Of a stretch of 64,000 bases of DNA, positions 1-11,915 are shown piece after piece; the stretch's first letter is position 1; the number at the start of each line of letters is the position of its first letter. The translations under genes and the position numbers were made by a program. The stretch is from Thereva unica (lineage: Eukaryota > Arthropoda > Insecta > Diptera > Therevidae), in contig OX465284.1 of the NCBI GenBank assembly GCA_949987705.1, positions 115,117,163 to 115,181,162 on the forward strand. Direction: 5' to 3'. Under the pieces are notes generated by a model. That model worked only from the letters and a program-made list of their open reading frames with translations, was not told the DNA's origin and searched no databases.

Positions 1-2546
1 ATCCCACAACCGATGATGTCACTGCGGTAGTAGCATTATAGCAATACTACCGCAAACATTCAACAGAGATGTAAATTTTTAAGAGTTCTTTTTGCAAGAT
101 AGTTTGGAAGCTATTACCAGATCCTTGAAGTTGAAGAGGCTTGATAAATTATATATGGCTTTGCCCTTTGCGCGCTTTTGGAAATTGGGTAGATTCTAGG
201 TATTCTATACCGCTAGTGGTTGATCCAACTGATAGACATCTGCTAGGAAATTGGTCTGATAGAGTGTTTTAGAGCCGCCTAAGTTTGTAAGCACTATTCA
301 TCCGCTATTATATCGTTCAGTCCCTGTCCTTGGTGTTTCACCAATGATGATGGTGTAGTCTGTGTTACAATTTTTCGAACTTGGAGACCACTCAGGCTAA
401 TAATAGGGTCTAGGTCTAATTATTTCATGAATCGCTTAGTGTAGTATGGTCCCTTCAATCTAAAGGACTTGTTGTTTTTTGGCTTTGCTAATTTATGAGA
501 GGTTTCAGTTCTCCATTGCGAAATTTGACCAGGCCTTGGTGAAGCTTCCAGTAGCCCCATATAAGTAGTTCTCTTATTTTTTTAAGTTTCAACAATCTCC
601 TGCACCTAACTAACAAAACTAGAAACATCATTTTAGTTTGTTCCAAATTAAGTCCTGGGAAGTTAGGAGAACATCATTAATTGTTAAAATTCCCACTTTC
701 AAGGACAATACTTAATTAATTTGACCGAGAAATACTTTTAATTGGTGACAAATTTTTTACCATATGTCGAAACATTCCTGAATCAGTTTCGAGTTGCACA
801 TACAGACTTCTCTCAACAATCCATGTAGGTCCCATCATTACTCTTTTAGCAAAATAATTTTAACTAGACACACGGAATTTATTCAGGACATGATGGCATT
901 CAGACACCTTGTTATCCGGGGACTATCTGCAACTGGTGCGCCCTGTCTGCTTTGTTAAGTTACCTTCGTAATAAGGAATATTAGTCAGAGCCGGTGGAAA
1001 CTAGCATTCATTTAATAAATTTTCATTTTAGTAACGACATTTCAGAATGTGCCACCATCCGCCGCCGCACCGCACCGCGCCATCCTTTCCAGCATCCACT
1101 CTCTCCAGCCGGGGTGAAAATATATTGCCGTGAATAAATTGAAGAAGTTGTGTGCAAGTGAGTAAGCACTCGACACCATAATTAAGTTGCTTTCAAGCAT
1201 GCAATTGTACACATGGTAAGCGCACCATCTGCCATGCTCTCCAATTCCCAGATTGTTGGGTGCGCCCGAGTCCTGGGATCTGGGGGGGTTTCTTTATGAA
1301 CTACCTGGGATACATGATACCGACAAGCATCCGGCAGGGCGCCCTCCTCCCCATGGCTCCTATCTGTCAACAATGAAGAAGTGCAATAAGTCTCAGGTTA
1401 ACGTATGTTAATGAGTTACAAGCTGAAGGCGACGTTCATCATTCGAGGACCTCGAGGATACCGGGGGAAACGGTTGAGATGGCAACGTTATTGGTGTTTG
1501 TGACCCGGTAATTGCTGGAGCTGGTTTTCGCAATGGCAGTGCTGATGGCCCCGGCTCCTGACGTATATAATCCACTTAAACCGAATTAACCGCAAATTAT
1601 TACGACTTCATGGTTCCTTGTTATGGTTACGACTTCGGGGTTTGTTATTCTCAACGCCAACATCAACTGAGGTCATGTTCCGAAACAACAAGATGGGAAT
1701 GGAGGCAGATTGCTCTCTTATACATTGAGCACCTTCTCATCCATGAGCACCAGGATTACACTTTTTCTTGCCCAAAGGCATTTATCCTTATTTATATGGG
1801 AATACGCTGCCTACAAAAGTCCAGAGTCCATCCTGCTACTGACGGCCTTATTTAGAATCTTTCTTGCAGGATTTGAGCTTATTAAGTAAAATTTATTTGA
1901 TTTTCTCGAGGCTCCGATTAAATCTTTTTAAAATAACAAAAACAACAACAAAAATTGCAAACAAAACTTCACCCAAAAAACAGAGAATTTTCGAGATTTT
2001 ATCTCCTTTTTTCGGGGCGTATTCACTGAATTGTGAAAAGTACAACGGGAAAAAGGAAAAGTTTTTAAAGTTTCTAGCATGGTCGGATTTTGGAGTTTTT
2101 ATGGGTCGATTGAACTGAGATTGAATGTGCTGGCAATAATTTTATCTTTGTCCTAGGGCCAATGGACATTTCGATACTTTTTTTCTGGTTTTATTCGGTC
2201 GCACAGCTCCTAAAAAAATTAGGTGAAAGCCACTTTTTTAAGCATTTCCATATCTCCGATAAAATCTTGATGTAAATTTCAAGTCTAATCCGGGCAGTTC
2301 AGATAACGCTTTGAGATCTGGTGGAATAATGCCGAAAAGCATCACTGTCGGGTCAACTTAATCGAGAAAAAAAAGAAATTGTATGCCTATTGAAAGATCT
2401 TGTCGAATGCCGCAAAATCCATAGTATCGACTTTTCCTCGATCTTTTTCGTTAACTATCTATGAAAGGGTAACTAGCGACCTTGCATTTCATTGGACCAG
2501 TTTTTTCAAGCAGGAGTGTCAATAGCAAGTAGTAACAAGTAATTTT
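1..2546. other. unidentified AT-rich noncoding stretch
   Basis: I see no gene here. ORFs on both strands are short and of low complexity. The only compositional feature is a small GC-rich CCGCC-type patch near 1050-1085, preceded by AT-rich sequence. No RNA gene, terminal inverted repeat or recognisable transposon domain was found. Confidence 0.5.
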
Positions 2547-2600
2547 GTTCTTCTTACGCTTCTATAATTCCTTATGGGCCATAGGGCGGAAACAGTTGCC
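2547..2600. repeat. dispersed repeat fragment, shared with 55130-55186
   Basis: A pyrimidine-rich lead followed by a block ending CATAGGGCGGAAACAGTTGCC (positions 2580-2600) recurs almost unchanged at 55166-55186. The two also match upstream (ATTCCTTATGGGC against ATCCCTCATGGGA). The second copy lies just before sequence resembling a non-LTR ORF2 end, so this is probably a small piece of the same retrotransposon. Nothing else of that element is recognisable next to this copy. Confidence 0.5.
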
Positions 2601-2943
2601 GTGTAATTTTCGATAATTGGAAATTTTCTAATCAAATTCTTGATGTTTTTGGTGTTTCTTAGACGATGTTGCATTAGGATAAAATTTTAGGTGCAGCATC
2701 TCAATTATTAAATGTGTTCCACTACTAATTTCGGCCTTGAGTCAATAACAGCAGGTTGCCGAAAAGCCATGACTCGTTTTGGAACACGTACATATACTTT
2801 CATATTATTTCTACTTCATTCGATTGGCGGTTGAAAGTCCATTCTACCATAAAAAATATTGAGAGATTTCGTTAATGATTAGAGTTTTTATTTCGATATC
2901 AATGACACTCCTTGATTTGGAATGTATACTGAGCCCTTCGGTA

Positions 2944-3326
2944 ACGAAATTAATGGCACATGCCTCCTTAAAGTACGCCTTTTACTTTAATTGACTTTGG
3001 TTCCATTCGTTGTCAATCGTTTTTTTCCCAGGTCAAACCATCCCAATACCCACTAATAACATTGAGATTTCTTCATAAGAAGGCTCGAGAATTGCGTCTG
3101 CCTTAATTTCAAATAAGTGAATTTAACCATCACCAAATCAATGTCTTAGTTTACTTATTTGACTTTAAGACAAACGCAATTCTCGAGCCTGCATATGAAG
3201 AAATCTCAATGTTATTAGTGGGTATTGGGATGGTTTGACCTGGGAAAAAAAGATTGACAACGAATGGAACCAAGGTAAATTTAGGTAAATGGCGTATTTT
3301 AAGGAGGCATGTGCCATTAATTTCGT
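2944..3326. repeat. long inverted repeat (175-bp arms, 34-bp spacer)
   Basis: The left arm (2944-3118) and right arm (3153-3326) are reverse complements with about 13 differences over 175 aligned bases, roughly 93% identity by hand alignment. One difference is a single-base indel in a T run. The spacer is only 34 bp, so a transcript through the locus would fold into a long, nearly perfect stem. The arms show no transposon-like termini and the homology stops in ordinary sequence on both sides. This fits an inverted duplication or hairpin-RNA locus better than a MITE. The right arm overlaps a 92-codon minus-strand ORF; the left arm carries the same sequence broken by a stop and the indel. Confidence 0.85.
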
Positions 3327-3429
3327 CGGCTTGGTCGGTTTCAAAATTGTTACTTACCCCAACCAATCGTATACTTCTACTTGTATCGCGCTCCATAAAG
3401 TAGTGCTCAATTCCAATGACGCCGCTCAT
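3151..3429 (-). CDS. 92-aa ORF overlapping inverted-repeat arm; possible LON/cereblon-like fragment
   Basis: An ATG-started ORF of 92 codons ends in TAA. Its last ~58 codons lie in the right arm of the inverted repeat, while the first ~34 are outside it. The stretch around residues 55-72 (VPFVVNLFFPGQTIPIP) resembles the hydrophobic-PGQT(I/L)P motif of LON-type N-terminal domains as found in cereblon, and the following AFVL could correspond to the next strand. That resemblance is by eye over a short motif and could be chance. The left arm's equivalent reading frame has a stop and a frameshift, so only this arm stays open. Whether it is a real exon, a pseudogene piece or the template of a hairpin RNA cannot be decided here. 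There is no visible promoter or splice context that settles it. Confidence 0.3.
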   Translation of the reverse strand: MSGVIGIEHYFMERDTSRSIRLVGVSNNFETDQADEINGTCLLKIRHLPKFTLVPFVVNLFFPGQTIPIPTNNIEISSYAGSRIAFVLKSNK

Positions 3430-6160
3430 TAGTACCTTCTTCGCTATTTCGACTATGAATAGAGAATTTTTTTTTATGAACGAAGAGCTCTGAAGCTTGA
3501 AAAAGGCGGCCAGAGATCAATCGAACAGAGATGGATTTTGTGCAGCAGTCAACAACATCATGAAACCATAAATACGTCACGACTCCTTACAGTCAACAAA
3601 GCCTGTATCTTATCGAATCGACGCATATAACTAACCAAAACCAAACTTTTGTTGTAGTAGACTAATTTGGATGCTCAACGAAAATCAATCTTGCACTGGT
3701 TTGAAGATTATCCCGGAAACTATCGCGTCATAGATGTACTGAAGAGAAAAAAGCGACGCAAGCTTTGTTGGGGAAGGGTCTCTCTCTTATAACTAAAGAA
3801 GAGCTTGGTCGGTATAATCTTTATGGTTTGTCCTGTGGCCGATCATAGACGAGGACTAGGCTAGTGAACCTGCCCTCGTCCCGATTCGTTACCTCATCTC
3901 CGATTGCTCTGTCTTCTCGATGGATCGCCTCCAATCACTTAAGTTATGCTGCAACAATGGGATTTTAATACGTTTAAACAAACTACATTCAAGATTGTCT
4001 TATTCATCAATCAATTGACACAGCCAGACGAAATACAGCGTAAAACGATGAATCGTCTTCTATAAAAAAATATCCTTTGCCTTAAAACAAACCAGTTCCA
4101 CACAGGGCCCATATTTTTATGCTCAATCTGCCAAAAACCCCATAAAATTTGCATGATTCCCGAAATGCTCAAGTCTAAGACCTTGCATCTCTCAAGTCTC
4201 ATGAAAAATTTACTATCTTAGTCTAGTAGTAGTAAAACCTTTTGCTATATGGTATTTCTGTAAACAATGTGCCATTAATTAAGTCATGCAAGTGGAGTTG
4301 ATTATGCTTTGGTGTAAATTTGAACTAAGACAATAAACTTTTTCGCTAGCTATCAGCTATTATATGCCATCGCGTGTGAGACGCAAGGATCCTTTTGCAG
4401 AAGAAAAAGGCAAAACGAAAAAACATTAACTCACGCCATGTTCATGTTATTCCATAGTCTACAGAAGGAGAGCACATCCCAAGCGCTTTCGTTAAATTAA
4501 AGCATCCTTTCACCAGCTCTAACTTTTAAAAGCGATCTCCACCTCGCAATTCCATCTTTTCGTGTCCCTTTCACGAGAATGTATTGCGCTTTAAACGAAG
4601 CCCGACAACATAAGGATTAAGTTTATGCAACCTGCATACGTATACATACGAGAGCAGTTGACTGAGTCGTCGGGGGGGGATGACAGGAGGAGATCCTTCT
4701 TACAGTTAAAAAATTTTGATGCGGTGGAGGATAGCGTTATGAAATCATAAAATTTTTATGGCACCGGGAGGGCTTTAAATTCGGAAAATTCACTTACAGT
4801 TTATGTTGCACTGCATTTTTCTTGATGCTAAGTTGGTCCGTCAGCTGGAGCAGAAGGAGCAGTCCTGGAGCTCTCACTCGTTACTGTCGCCACCGTTCTT
4901 GCGGGGGCCCCCTTGAAATTTTCCCCGTCCTGACATGGAGCTCTGGCTTCAATTTGATGTATTCAAATTGTCCTGGGGGAGGGAAACAGTTTTACGATGG
5001 TCCATGTGGTATCCCAGTAATTGACGAGATTCCAAATTGAATCTGTCTGCCGATATATAAAACAGTCAAAAGTGCATCAAGGATTCTGTCTTAAACGGGT
5101 GCAAAAGCGGATTTTGTTGCCAAGATTTATTGGCTGGAAAATGCTTTTCGAAATATGTTTGTTTTGTTCTTCTTATACTTTTCTTTTTAAATAAACGTCA
5201 TCCAAGTGCAGAGATTTATTATGTCAACACAATTCATCCCTACACACGTTTGTACACCCCCGCCGGCAGTGTTGGTAATCTTCTGTTAAATGTAGAAGAA
5301 AATTTGCTAAAAAATGGGTTGTGTCCCTTTTCTGTTCTTACTTAAATCTTATATAAGATTTTCTATATATACATATACATATATCGCATTCCCCCGATTT
5401 CGAGGATGCCAGGACAATTTCTGACTTTTGTCACGAACACCGGAAACATCGTTTAACTATCACCTGGAAACAGAAGGAGCCGCTTTAGCTGGTAAGTAAC
5501 CCATTTGAATGTATAACAAAGCTTAGACACATTTAAATCAGCTCACATAAACTGTTGTATGCTAGAGATTTAATAACGGCAGGATCTAAGGTAACAGTGA
5601 ACAAGTTAACTGCTGTACTTTTACCAGGAAATTTGCATACTTAAATGAAAGCTCAGCTACGGGGTCTTAATCTGTATCCAGGGCTATATGCAACAGACGT
5701 TCATGGTATTAAAGAAGGTTCTCTGCACTTTATATACACATTATCAGAGTCCCTGACTGTCGTTTACTTGAAATGATATTCTTAGAGAGAGTTGAATTTT
5801 AAAGCACATTTCTGCCATGGATAATGTTTAGTCAGTGTACAGCATCTGATTTTGCGTAGTCTTGCACCATCGTCTCGTACAGTTTTGTGAGTTACTTTTC
5901 TTTTTGAAAAAATATAAAATCGATTTCCTAGAAGTCAAAAGTACGATTCATGGCTAACAAATTGAAAAAACTTCGGAAATCCTTTTAGCTAAATAGAAAC
6001 TCTTGTAAACTCTTACAATATCAGGCCAAAGCATTATGTAGTCAGTCATACATAACAGAAAGTCCTTCTAACATCTGCCAGTTAGTCAACGAAACTTCTA
6101 ACCAATATTGGAAATTAGAAGTTTCTAGGTGGAACGAGTCTACTAACAGCTGAGAGACCT
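3430..6160. other. unidentified noncoding stretch
   Basis: No gene is supported. An open frame at 5130-5345 has a hydrophobic N-terminus like a signal peptide, but it begins at TTG, ends within 72 codons and resembles no family I know. The rest is AT-rich with scattered simple runs (TATACATATACATATAT-like sequence near 5364-5384). Confidence 0.45.
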
Positions 6161-6552
6161 TTTTTTGTTTTTAATGATGTATTCGGTTCAAAAGTACCAC
6201 GGCCAATTGGCTTGTTTTACTACACAGGCTAGTACTTGTAGACCTTATATTTGTAGACCTGACCCCTGGAACAAGTTCAGCTGCCTGCCTGCTTATGGCC
6301 TACACTTGACTAGCCTACCGGGCTCCCGACCGCAGTCCAGCCTTCGGTGGGCTCGGGTGTGCCCCCCGATTTCACTTCGCCTTTCGTGCCTTACCCTTAA
6401 GTTGTTCCATAACCTTAAGGCAAAGCGGCGGCTGCGTGGGTCTTGGGTAACTGCGGTCCCACCATTCTTTCTCTTCATTCTTTGCTCTCTGCTCCCTTGG
6501 ATGATGGGAATGGTCCCCCTTGATTAGATGAGTGATCGCTCTGGTAACTTTT

Positions 6553-6880
6553 TGGTGGGTCCAAAAATTTTGGGCAAAGTCTTAACAATGAATTATATCC
6601 CACCGCTGCCACCGCTATTGTTGCTCATACCCATATATATTCCAGATAGGTTGCGTTTTAACATGTGATCCTGCTGCTTCCTATCCCGAGGGATTTCCAG
6701 CGATTATTAAGGTCTCACTCATCCTCCCGAGGCAAACCAGCGTTCGGTAATAAAACTAACCTGTGTCGATAGATCCTTTCTACGGCGTACACCTCTATTT
6801 GTCGGTTCGATCAATCAATTTCTGAAGCTGGAGGGTGCTCCAAAAAGTCTGGTGGGTCCAACAATTTTGGCAGGGCTTCG
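6553..6880 (+). repeat. dispersed repeat family member, copy 1
   Basis: From 6586 the sequence matches 10604-10830 in the same order: AATTATATCCCACCGCTGCC, then CTCATACCCATATATAT, then AGGTTGCGTTTTA, then CCAGCGTTCGGTAA, then CTAACCTGTGTCGA, then a GGGTGCTCCAAAAAG block. The phrase GGTGGGTCCAAAAATTTTGG at 6555-6574 recurs at ~6850-6870 as GGTGGGTCCAACAATTTTGG, so direct repeats bracket the unit. No conserved reading frame or poly(A) end is visible. It could be a noncoding part of a non-LTR element or a SINE-like unit. Confidence 0.55.
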
Positions 6881-7384
6881 GCTGTCGAGGTTTGCTTCTT
6901 GGGTTCCTGGCCGCAGTCCTATGCCTGTAGGAAGAGTTCACGTAAGCGGGATTCGGTGTGCTCTATCGGGCCCGCCAATTCCACACCGGCCCTCTTTGCA
7001 TTGACCCTTTCCAGTTAAATTGGTCCATAAAAGTCCCATCAGTGTGGTAGGAAGGGGAAAGTTAGGCCCATACACTCATGTCAAACAAATTACACTATCT
7101 CCTAGTTCCTAAGTGGATATGGAAGTTATAGGGCATACATCCACCGTTTCAGGTTAGACGATTGACCAATCTGCAGGCCGGTGGTATGCCCTCTTTCAAT
7201 GCCCGAAGTTTTGCAGAGCCCAGACCTTTTCCCGTCTGTGCTCTCCTGTTCTCTTTTTTTCTTCTTCGGTGCTCTTTGTATTACTCTTCGAGTGCCTATG
7301 TTCTCTGATATGCTCGATATGTAGTATTTTTACCTTCAGTTGCAAGCTTGCATTCACCATCGAACTAGTCGCTCTGATCTTTAC

Positions 7385-7539
7385 AGGCCCCCATACATGG
7401 TCAAATTGGATGTACATCTAAGTGCGGATGTACAACCAAAACTATCGATTGTGAACCGGTCTGTTGATCAAAACTCGGTGCGCGCATGTGTTTAATTAAA
7501 ATTTGGATGTACATCTAATTTTACCGTGTATTGGGGCCT
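7385..7539. mobile_element. 155-bp MITE-like element with ~38-bp terminal inverted repeats
   Basis: The left end (AGGCCCCCATACATGGTCAA, 7385-7404) and the reverse complement of the right end (AGGCCCCAATACACGGTAAA, ending at 7539) match over about 38 bases with few differences, continuing through GATGTACATC. GATGTACA also occurs internally. The short length, inverted termini and lack of coding capacity indicate a non-autonomous DNA transposon. I could not identify a clear target-site duplication, so the superfamily is open. Confidence 0.65.
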
Positions 7540-7739
7540 AAGCATGCCTAATGACAGTATTTTTAAGGGGTATCTAGATCTGGTCGACTATCGGCATCCC
7601 GGAGCACCATACCCACAAGATAATGATGCGAGTCGAAGTTGGCACCTCGGTACATTCGTACCGTCACCAATCCCGAAAGGTGCGGGCGCTGTCATTGACA
7701 TATCCAACCAAGCAAATCTAAAACCATCTTAAAAGTTTT

Positions 7740-9302
7740 TATAGTGTCACTAAAGACCACAAATTGAAGCTCCCCTATACATCAATATGTTTAATTTGGC
7801 ACCAGCATTGTCTGTATTAAATCAAAAGTATCCTTCAAGGATCATGAATCCCTGAAACACTCTGCTGCTCCCCCTCCATTGCCAGGGGCGGGGATGTGAC
7901 ACATAAGTCTTGACCCTCAAAATTCAGCTCCTTGCCATTGAGGGAATAAGAGGCGATTTTTTTACTGTGCTCCTCCGATTGTTCCTCCTCACAGGATTTC
8001 TGTGTTTTCCTTGTTATAAAAGATTTTTTTTGGAGAAATAAAAACCCCGTCTTACTTATAGAAATGAAATTATTTATAGAAGTCTTTTTGTAATAATGAA
8101 AAAAGAAAAGGAAAATATCTCCCAGCATCAGTTTTTGCACGTGCAAAGGACGAACGAGCCGAGAGCTGGTGGTGGGGGGAAACAATAAAGGGAAAGTGCC
8201 ATAATAAGAGTCATTTTGCAGAAAATCTTTAAACCTATTACATTCCAAAAAAGCTTTGCGAAAGACGAGCAGGGTTGTGTTGGGTTTATTCAGTAAATTT
8301 ATATAAATGACCATTGCTGAGAAGGCCCAGCGGCCATTTAGTTTTCCCTTCAATTTCTCATGTATACTGTGTGTTCCAAGGGCTCGATGGCCTCGAAGGA
8401 TGTTTTCCAAGAGAGAATCTGGGGGTGTTTGGTTTCCCGGTAACCAAGGGCACCATTGGGAGGTGCTTTAGTGCGAAATGAACGCTATTTCTATGGGTAA
8501 AAAAAAATATCGAAACATCTGTTCGTGCTTTATTAGATTTAATGGCATGTTATTGGAATTTGTCTCCATGATAACAACAACAACAAAAAAAACAGGTAAA
8601 AGGATATTTGCTACGTTATTTCATTCTAAGAGCATTATTACCTTTTAGGGACCAATGTCAAGTTAATTTACTTATGAAAATTGGTTCTTTATTTTTTTGT
8701 GTTCAATTTAGAAACTCGAAACGTAATTGACTTAAAGTTTTAAATATAAAATTTGCTGGGCGTAATAAATAAGATTTTATGAGCAGTCCTTCCACCCCCA
8801 CGTCCACTTTCACTATTACTTGAAAAATGTCAACTCAAGTTTTGGTAATCTCAGTTGTTGTTTGGAGTTTGTTTTTTTTTTTTTTTTTTTTTTTATGCAA
8901 AGCATAAACTCAAAGGTGAATAATCCTCGACCGCAGTTATCGTAACCTTGCTCCTACTTAGGGACTTTCCTTAATTAAAGGTGACCAATAAAGAAAATTT
9001 TTGGTAATGTATTCATCCCTTGTAGGATTACAACAATACCAAAAAAAACAATGTGAAGGAAGACTGAGTAGAAAAAATGTTTTTTTCCTCCCTTGAACTT
9101 TATTAAGATCCTCGCAGCCTTGGACGGCGCTCTCGACACTGTAAAAACTCTGGATCATAAGAACAGTCCGAAAAGCCCTAAAGAAGCATAAATTTTGACT
9201 CTAGTCTAAGTTTGTTTTATCTGATAATTTTTTGTGTGCTGTTTGTCCCCCACCACTTCCTGGTTTGTCCAATTTTGTCATCCAGGACAAAAGCTTGTTT
9301 AC

Positions 9303-9343
<41 letters not shown>

Positions 9344-10440
9344 CAAAAAAACTTTTTCCTTCTTCCACTCTGCTGGAGATAATTTTAATTTTTCTAACTC
9401 AGACCATTTCTTATGCATCTTAATAGCCAAGGATGATTTTATCCTTTCGCTTCAAGAATTTAACCCAGCCATCGTCCTTGCCGCAGCTTATCATCCGCAG
9501 GAGTGACATAGATTTGATATGTATCGTGTGGTCTCAGCTCCGGCATCGCCTATAGTATAGTATATGTATGTGTGTATGAAATGTAGTTGTTTATTTTGTG
9601 GCAAGACATTTGACTTATTTATGACAAAAACACTTAAGTAAATTCCATCGTTTTTGTTCGCTGCGCGGTGCTTAAGCCAGCTTCGTTTCATCTCGGACAT
9701 ATATGAACATATATTTTTACAATACAAATAAATGGGAGAATGTTAGATTAAGTCGCATATAACATTTTAACCATACGATTGGTATTACTTGTGTAGACAT
9801 TTTGAATCCGAGAAACTCTGGGGGCCAAAAACAAAGTCTTATCTTTATTGAATATTGCTGCCATTACTTCACATGCTTATGACAAGATTAGGGACTGTAC
9901 AAAGCCACACAGTATTAGAGTGGATTTTCCGTCTCGATTTTCGACAGAATTGGTGCTCTTTAAATTCGTATTTAATATAACCAGCGAAATTAGTACTTAT
10001 AAAAAAATATTAATTAGTCTAAGTTACATTTGTGATTAAGATAATATTCAAAATATTTTGGAAAAATCCCAGCAATGCTGAATCTTGAATAACAAATTTT
10101 TGGCATTGAAGGAACTATTTATTAAGCGCTATCGTGAAGGACCAAGGACCAAAATGATGCACTTCACCTACAGTTGAATATGCACTTACTGCCAGAAGGA
10201 AACGGGCAGAATTAACAGTACAGCACCAGGGAATTTAAAGGAAAGTCAATTAGAAATTTATACCGAACGCAGTTAAGCGACCCTCTTTGTCTAAGTCATT
10301 GATGATCAATCAGTACCATCTTATATCTCTTGGTGAATAAGGAAACGAACAGTCGATTTTCATATGAAATAATAATTAGAAAACAAATTACCTCTCCATC
10401 CTATCATAACCATCCTATCAAACAAACAAATCCACGTAAA
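7740..10440. other. noncoding stretch with long poly(T) tracts
   Basis: No gene is supported. It holds a 23-T run at 8872-8894 and a 40-T run at 9304-9343. These could be reversed poly(A) tails of minus-strand retroposons, but I see no matching element body on the expected side. The poly(T) runs also create artificial phenylalanine-rich ORFs. Confidence 0.45.
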
Positions 10441-10450
10441 GAGCCTTAAT

Positions 10451-10603
10451 AACGAATTATATCCCACCGCTGCCACCACTATTACAATGCAACACTCTAA
10501 TTATGGTGGAAATTTGTCGCGACAGGTCGCGTTTTACAACGTGATCTTGTTGCCTTTTATTCCGGCACATTTCCAGGAACAAATCGACCGAAACAGCCAT
10601 AGC
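10451..10603 (+). repeat. dispersed repeat family member, copy 2 (partial)
   Basis: Starts with AACGAATTATATCCCACCGC (10451-10470), identical to the start of the next copy exactly 153 bp downstream. It shares TACAATGCAACACTCTAATTATGG with minor changes, then diverges, but keeps a GTCGCGTTTTAC block corresponding to GGTTGCGTTTTA of the other copies. It looks like a truncated unit joined head-to-tail to copy 3. Confidence 0.6.
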
Positions 10604-10830
10604 AACGAATTATATCCCACCGCTGCCACCATACAACAATGCAACTCTCTAATTATGGTCGCTCATATCCATATATGTATGTTCCACCCAGGTTGCGTTT
10701 TACTGTTCCTCTCTATTTCCTCCCCGAGAACCAGTGTTCGATAAACAAGCTAACCAGTGTCGAAAGACCTTTTCATTTATCAAATGCTGAGGTTGATGGG
10801 TGCCCCAAATACTGGTTAAAGTGTTATGAA
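10604..10830 (+). repeat. dispersed repeat family member, copy 3
   Basis: Begins AACGAATTATATCCCACCGC and continues colinear with copy 1 at 6586: CTCATATCCATATATGTAT, AGGTTGCGTTTTAC, CCAGTGTTCGATAA, CTAACCAGTGTCGA, then GGGTGCCCCAAATACTGG. The same closing phrase (GGGTGCCCCAAAAGCCGG) appears at about 63283-63300, which may be a fourth, fragmentary member. The open frames across copies 2 and 3 are in phase only because their offset is divisible by three; I do not regard them as coding. Confidence 0.6.
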
Positions 10831-10839
10831 TGCAGAGTC

Positions 10840-11915
10840 TTATCGATCTCTCGACGACCTGGGACAAAGATAAGTTGATTGAGGCCAAGAAGCTAATCAA
10901 GTGCGCACTCATAGCCTACATTAATTTAAATTTGGTCGTATGGATCACTCTAATCGCTAAATAACGTTTGGTTTTAAGGGAACATACAAATCTGTTGGCG
11001 AAGTTGATTTTCTTAATCGACAGAGTGGTGAGAATCTAACATCAGTCCAGCTTATAGCTAAGGCAGGATATATCGCATGGTCCGCAGATGTCAGATTCCT
11101 GCTGAATAAACTCACCAACACTTTTCTATGACGGGTGCACCTAGACCACCAACAGACTAGCCGGAACAGTAAGTGACCTACCGCCTCCGTGTTTTTTTTT
11201 GTGGGAAAGGTGACTACCTAATTTACTACGTCTTCGTTAGTCTCCGAAGGTGAGTGCGAAGGTGAGTTGTGTTCTACCTTGATTCTCTAGGTCTCTAACG
11301 TGGGCTGAAACCAGCTTAAAACCTACTCGAGATTAAGTTGCGCAATCGTATTGATTCTCGAATACGGCCCAATTATCAAACTTTCTGATTCTCATAAAAA
11401 TTGAACTTTTCGCGCATCCTACAGCGCAACACAGCAACTTTACATAGTCCCTTTTTCCAAACTTCTGATCCCTCATACCTCCAAATTGATTCTACCTTTC
11501 GAACTAAGCTTCGTACTAGATATATAAGACTATGACGGGACCAACTACATGACAGACCGGTAGGACAAAAAATAATTCTTGAGCTTAGAGCTGCCATATA
11601 AAAAAATCTAAAAGCCTTTCGAAGTGTACGTTGTTATACAATAGTGCCAGAACGATTTTGATACTCTCGGTTCTCGCACTGTTTTATTCCCTATATTCGT
11701 GGCTCCGCTTCTCTGAATTATAACAGTCACCATCTCATGAATATTTTTTGGTACTACTACTGAATTCGATCTATCAAGGCCGACCACTCTACTGGCATTG
11801 TCATTAGTAGCGTTGTGTGTAGGCTATACTTTTCATTTGACTCCAAGGAACTCCTCTGCTTTTTAAATTTTGGCATTTATATCTGGAAGAAACATTTTAA
11901 TATCGTTTTAACGGG
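10840..11915. other. unidentified noncoding stretch
   Basis: No gene, RNA or recognisable repeat could be supported. ORFs are under 75 codons and unremarkable. Confidence 0.4.

Noticed and set aside
5130..5345. 72-codon ORF with a signal-peptide-like start
   Set aside because: Starts at TTG, not ATG, and hydrophobicity comes from a T-rich tract; no family resemblance.
9232..9506. Two overlapping ORFs with long phenylalanine runs
   Set aside because: They are translations of the 40-T homopolymer at 9304-9343.
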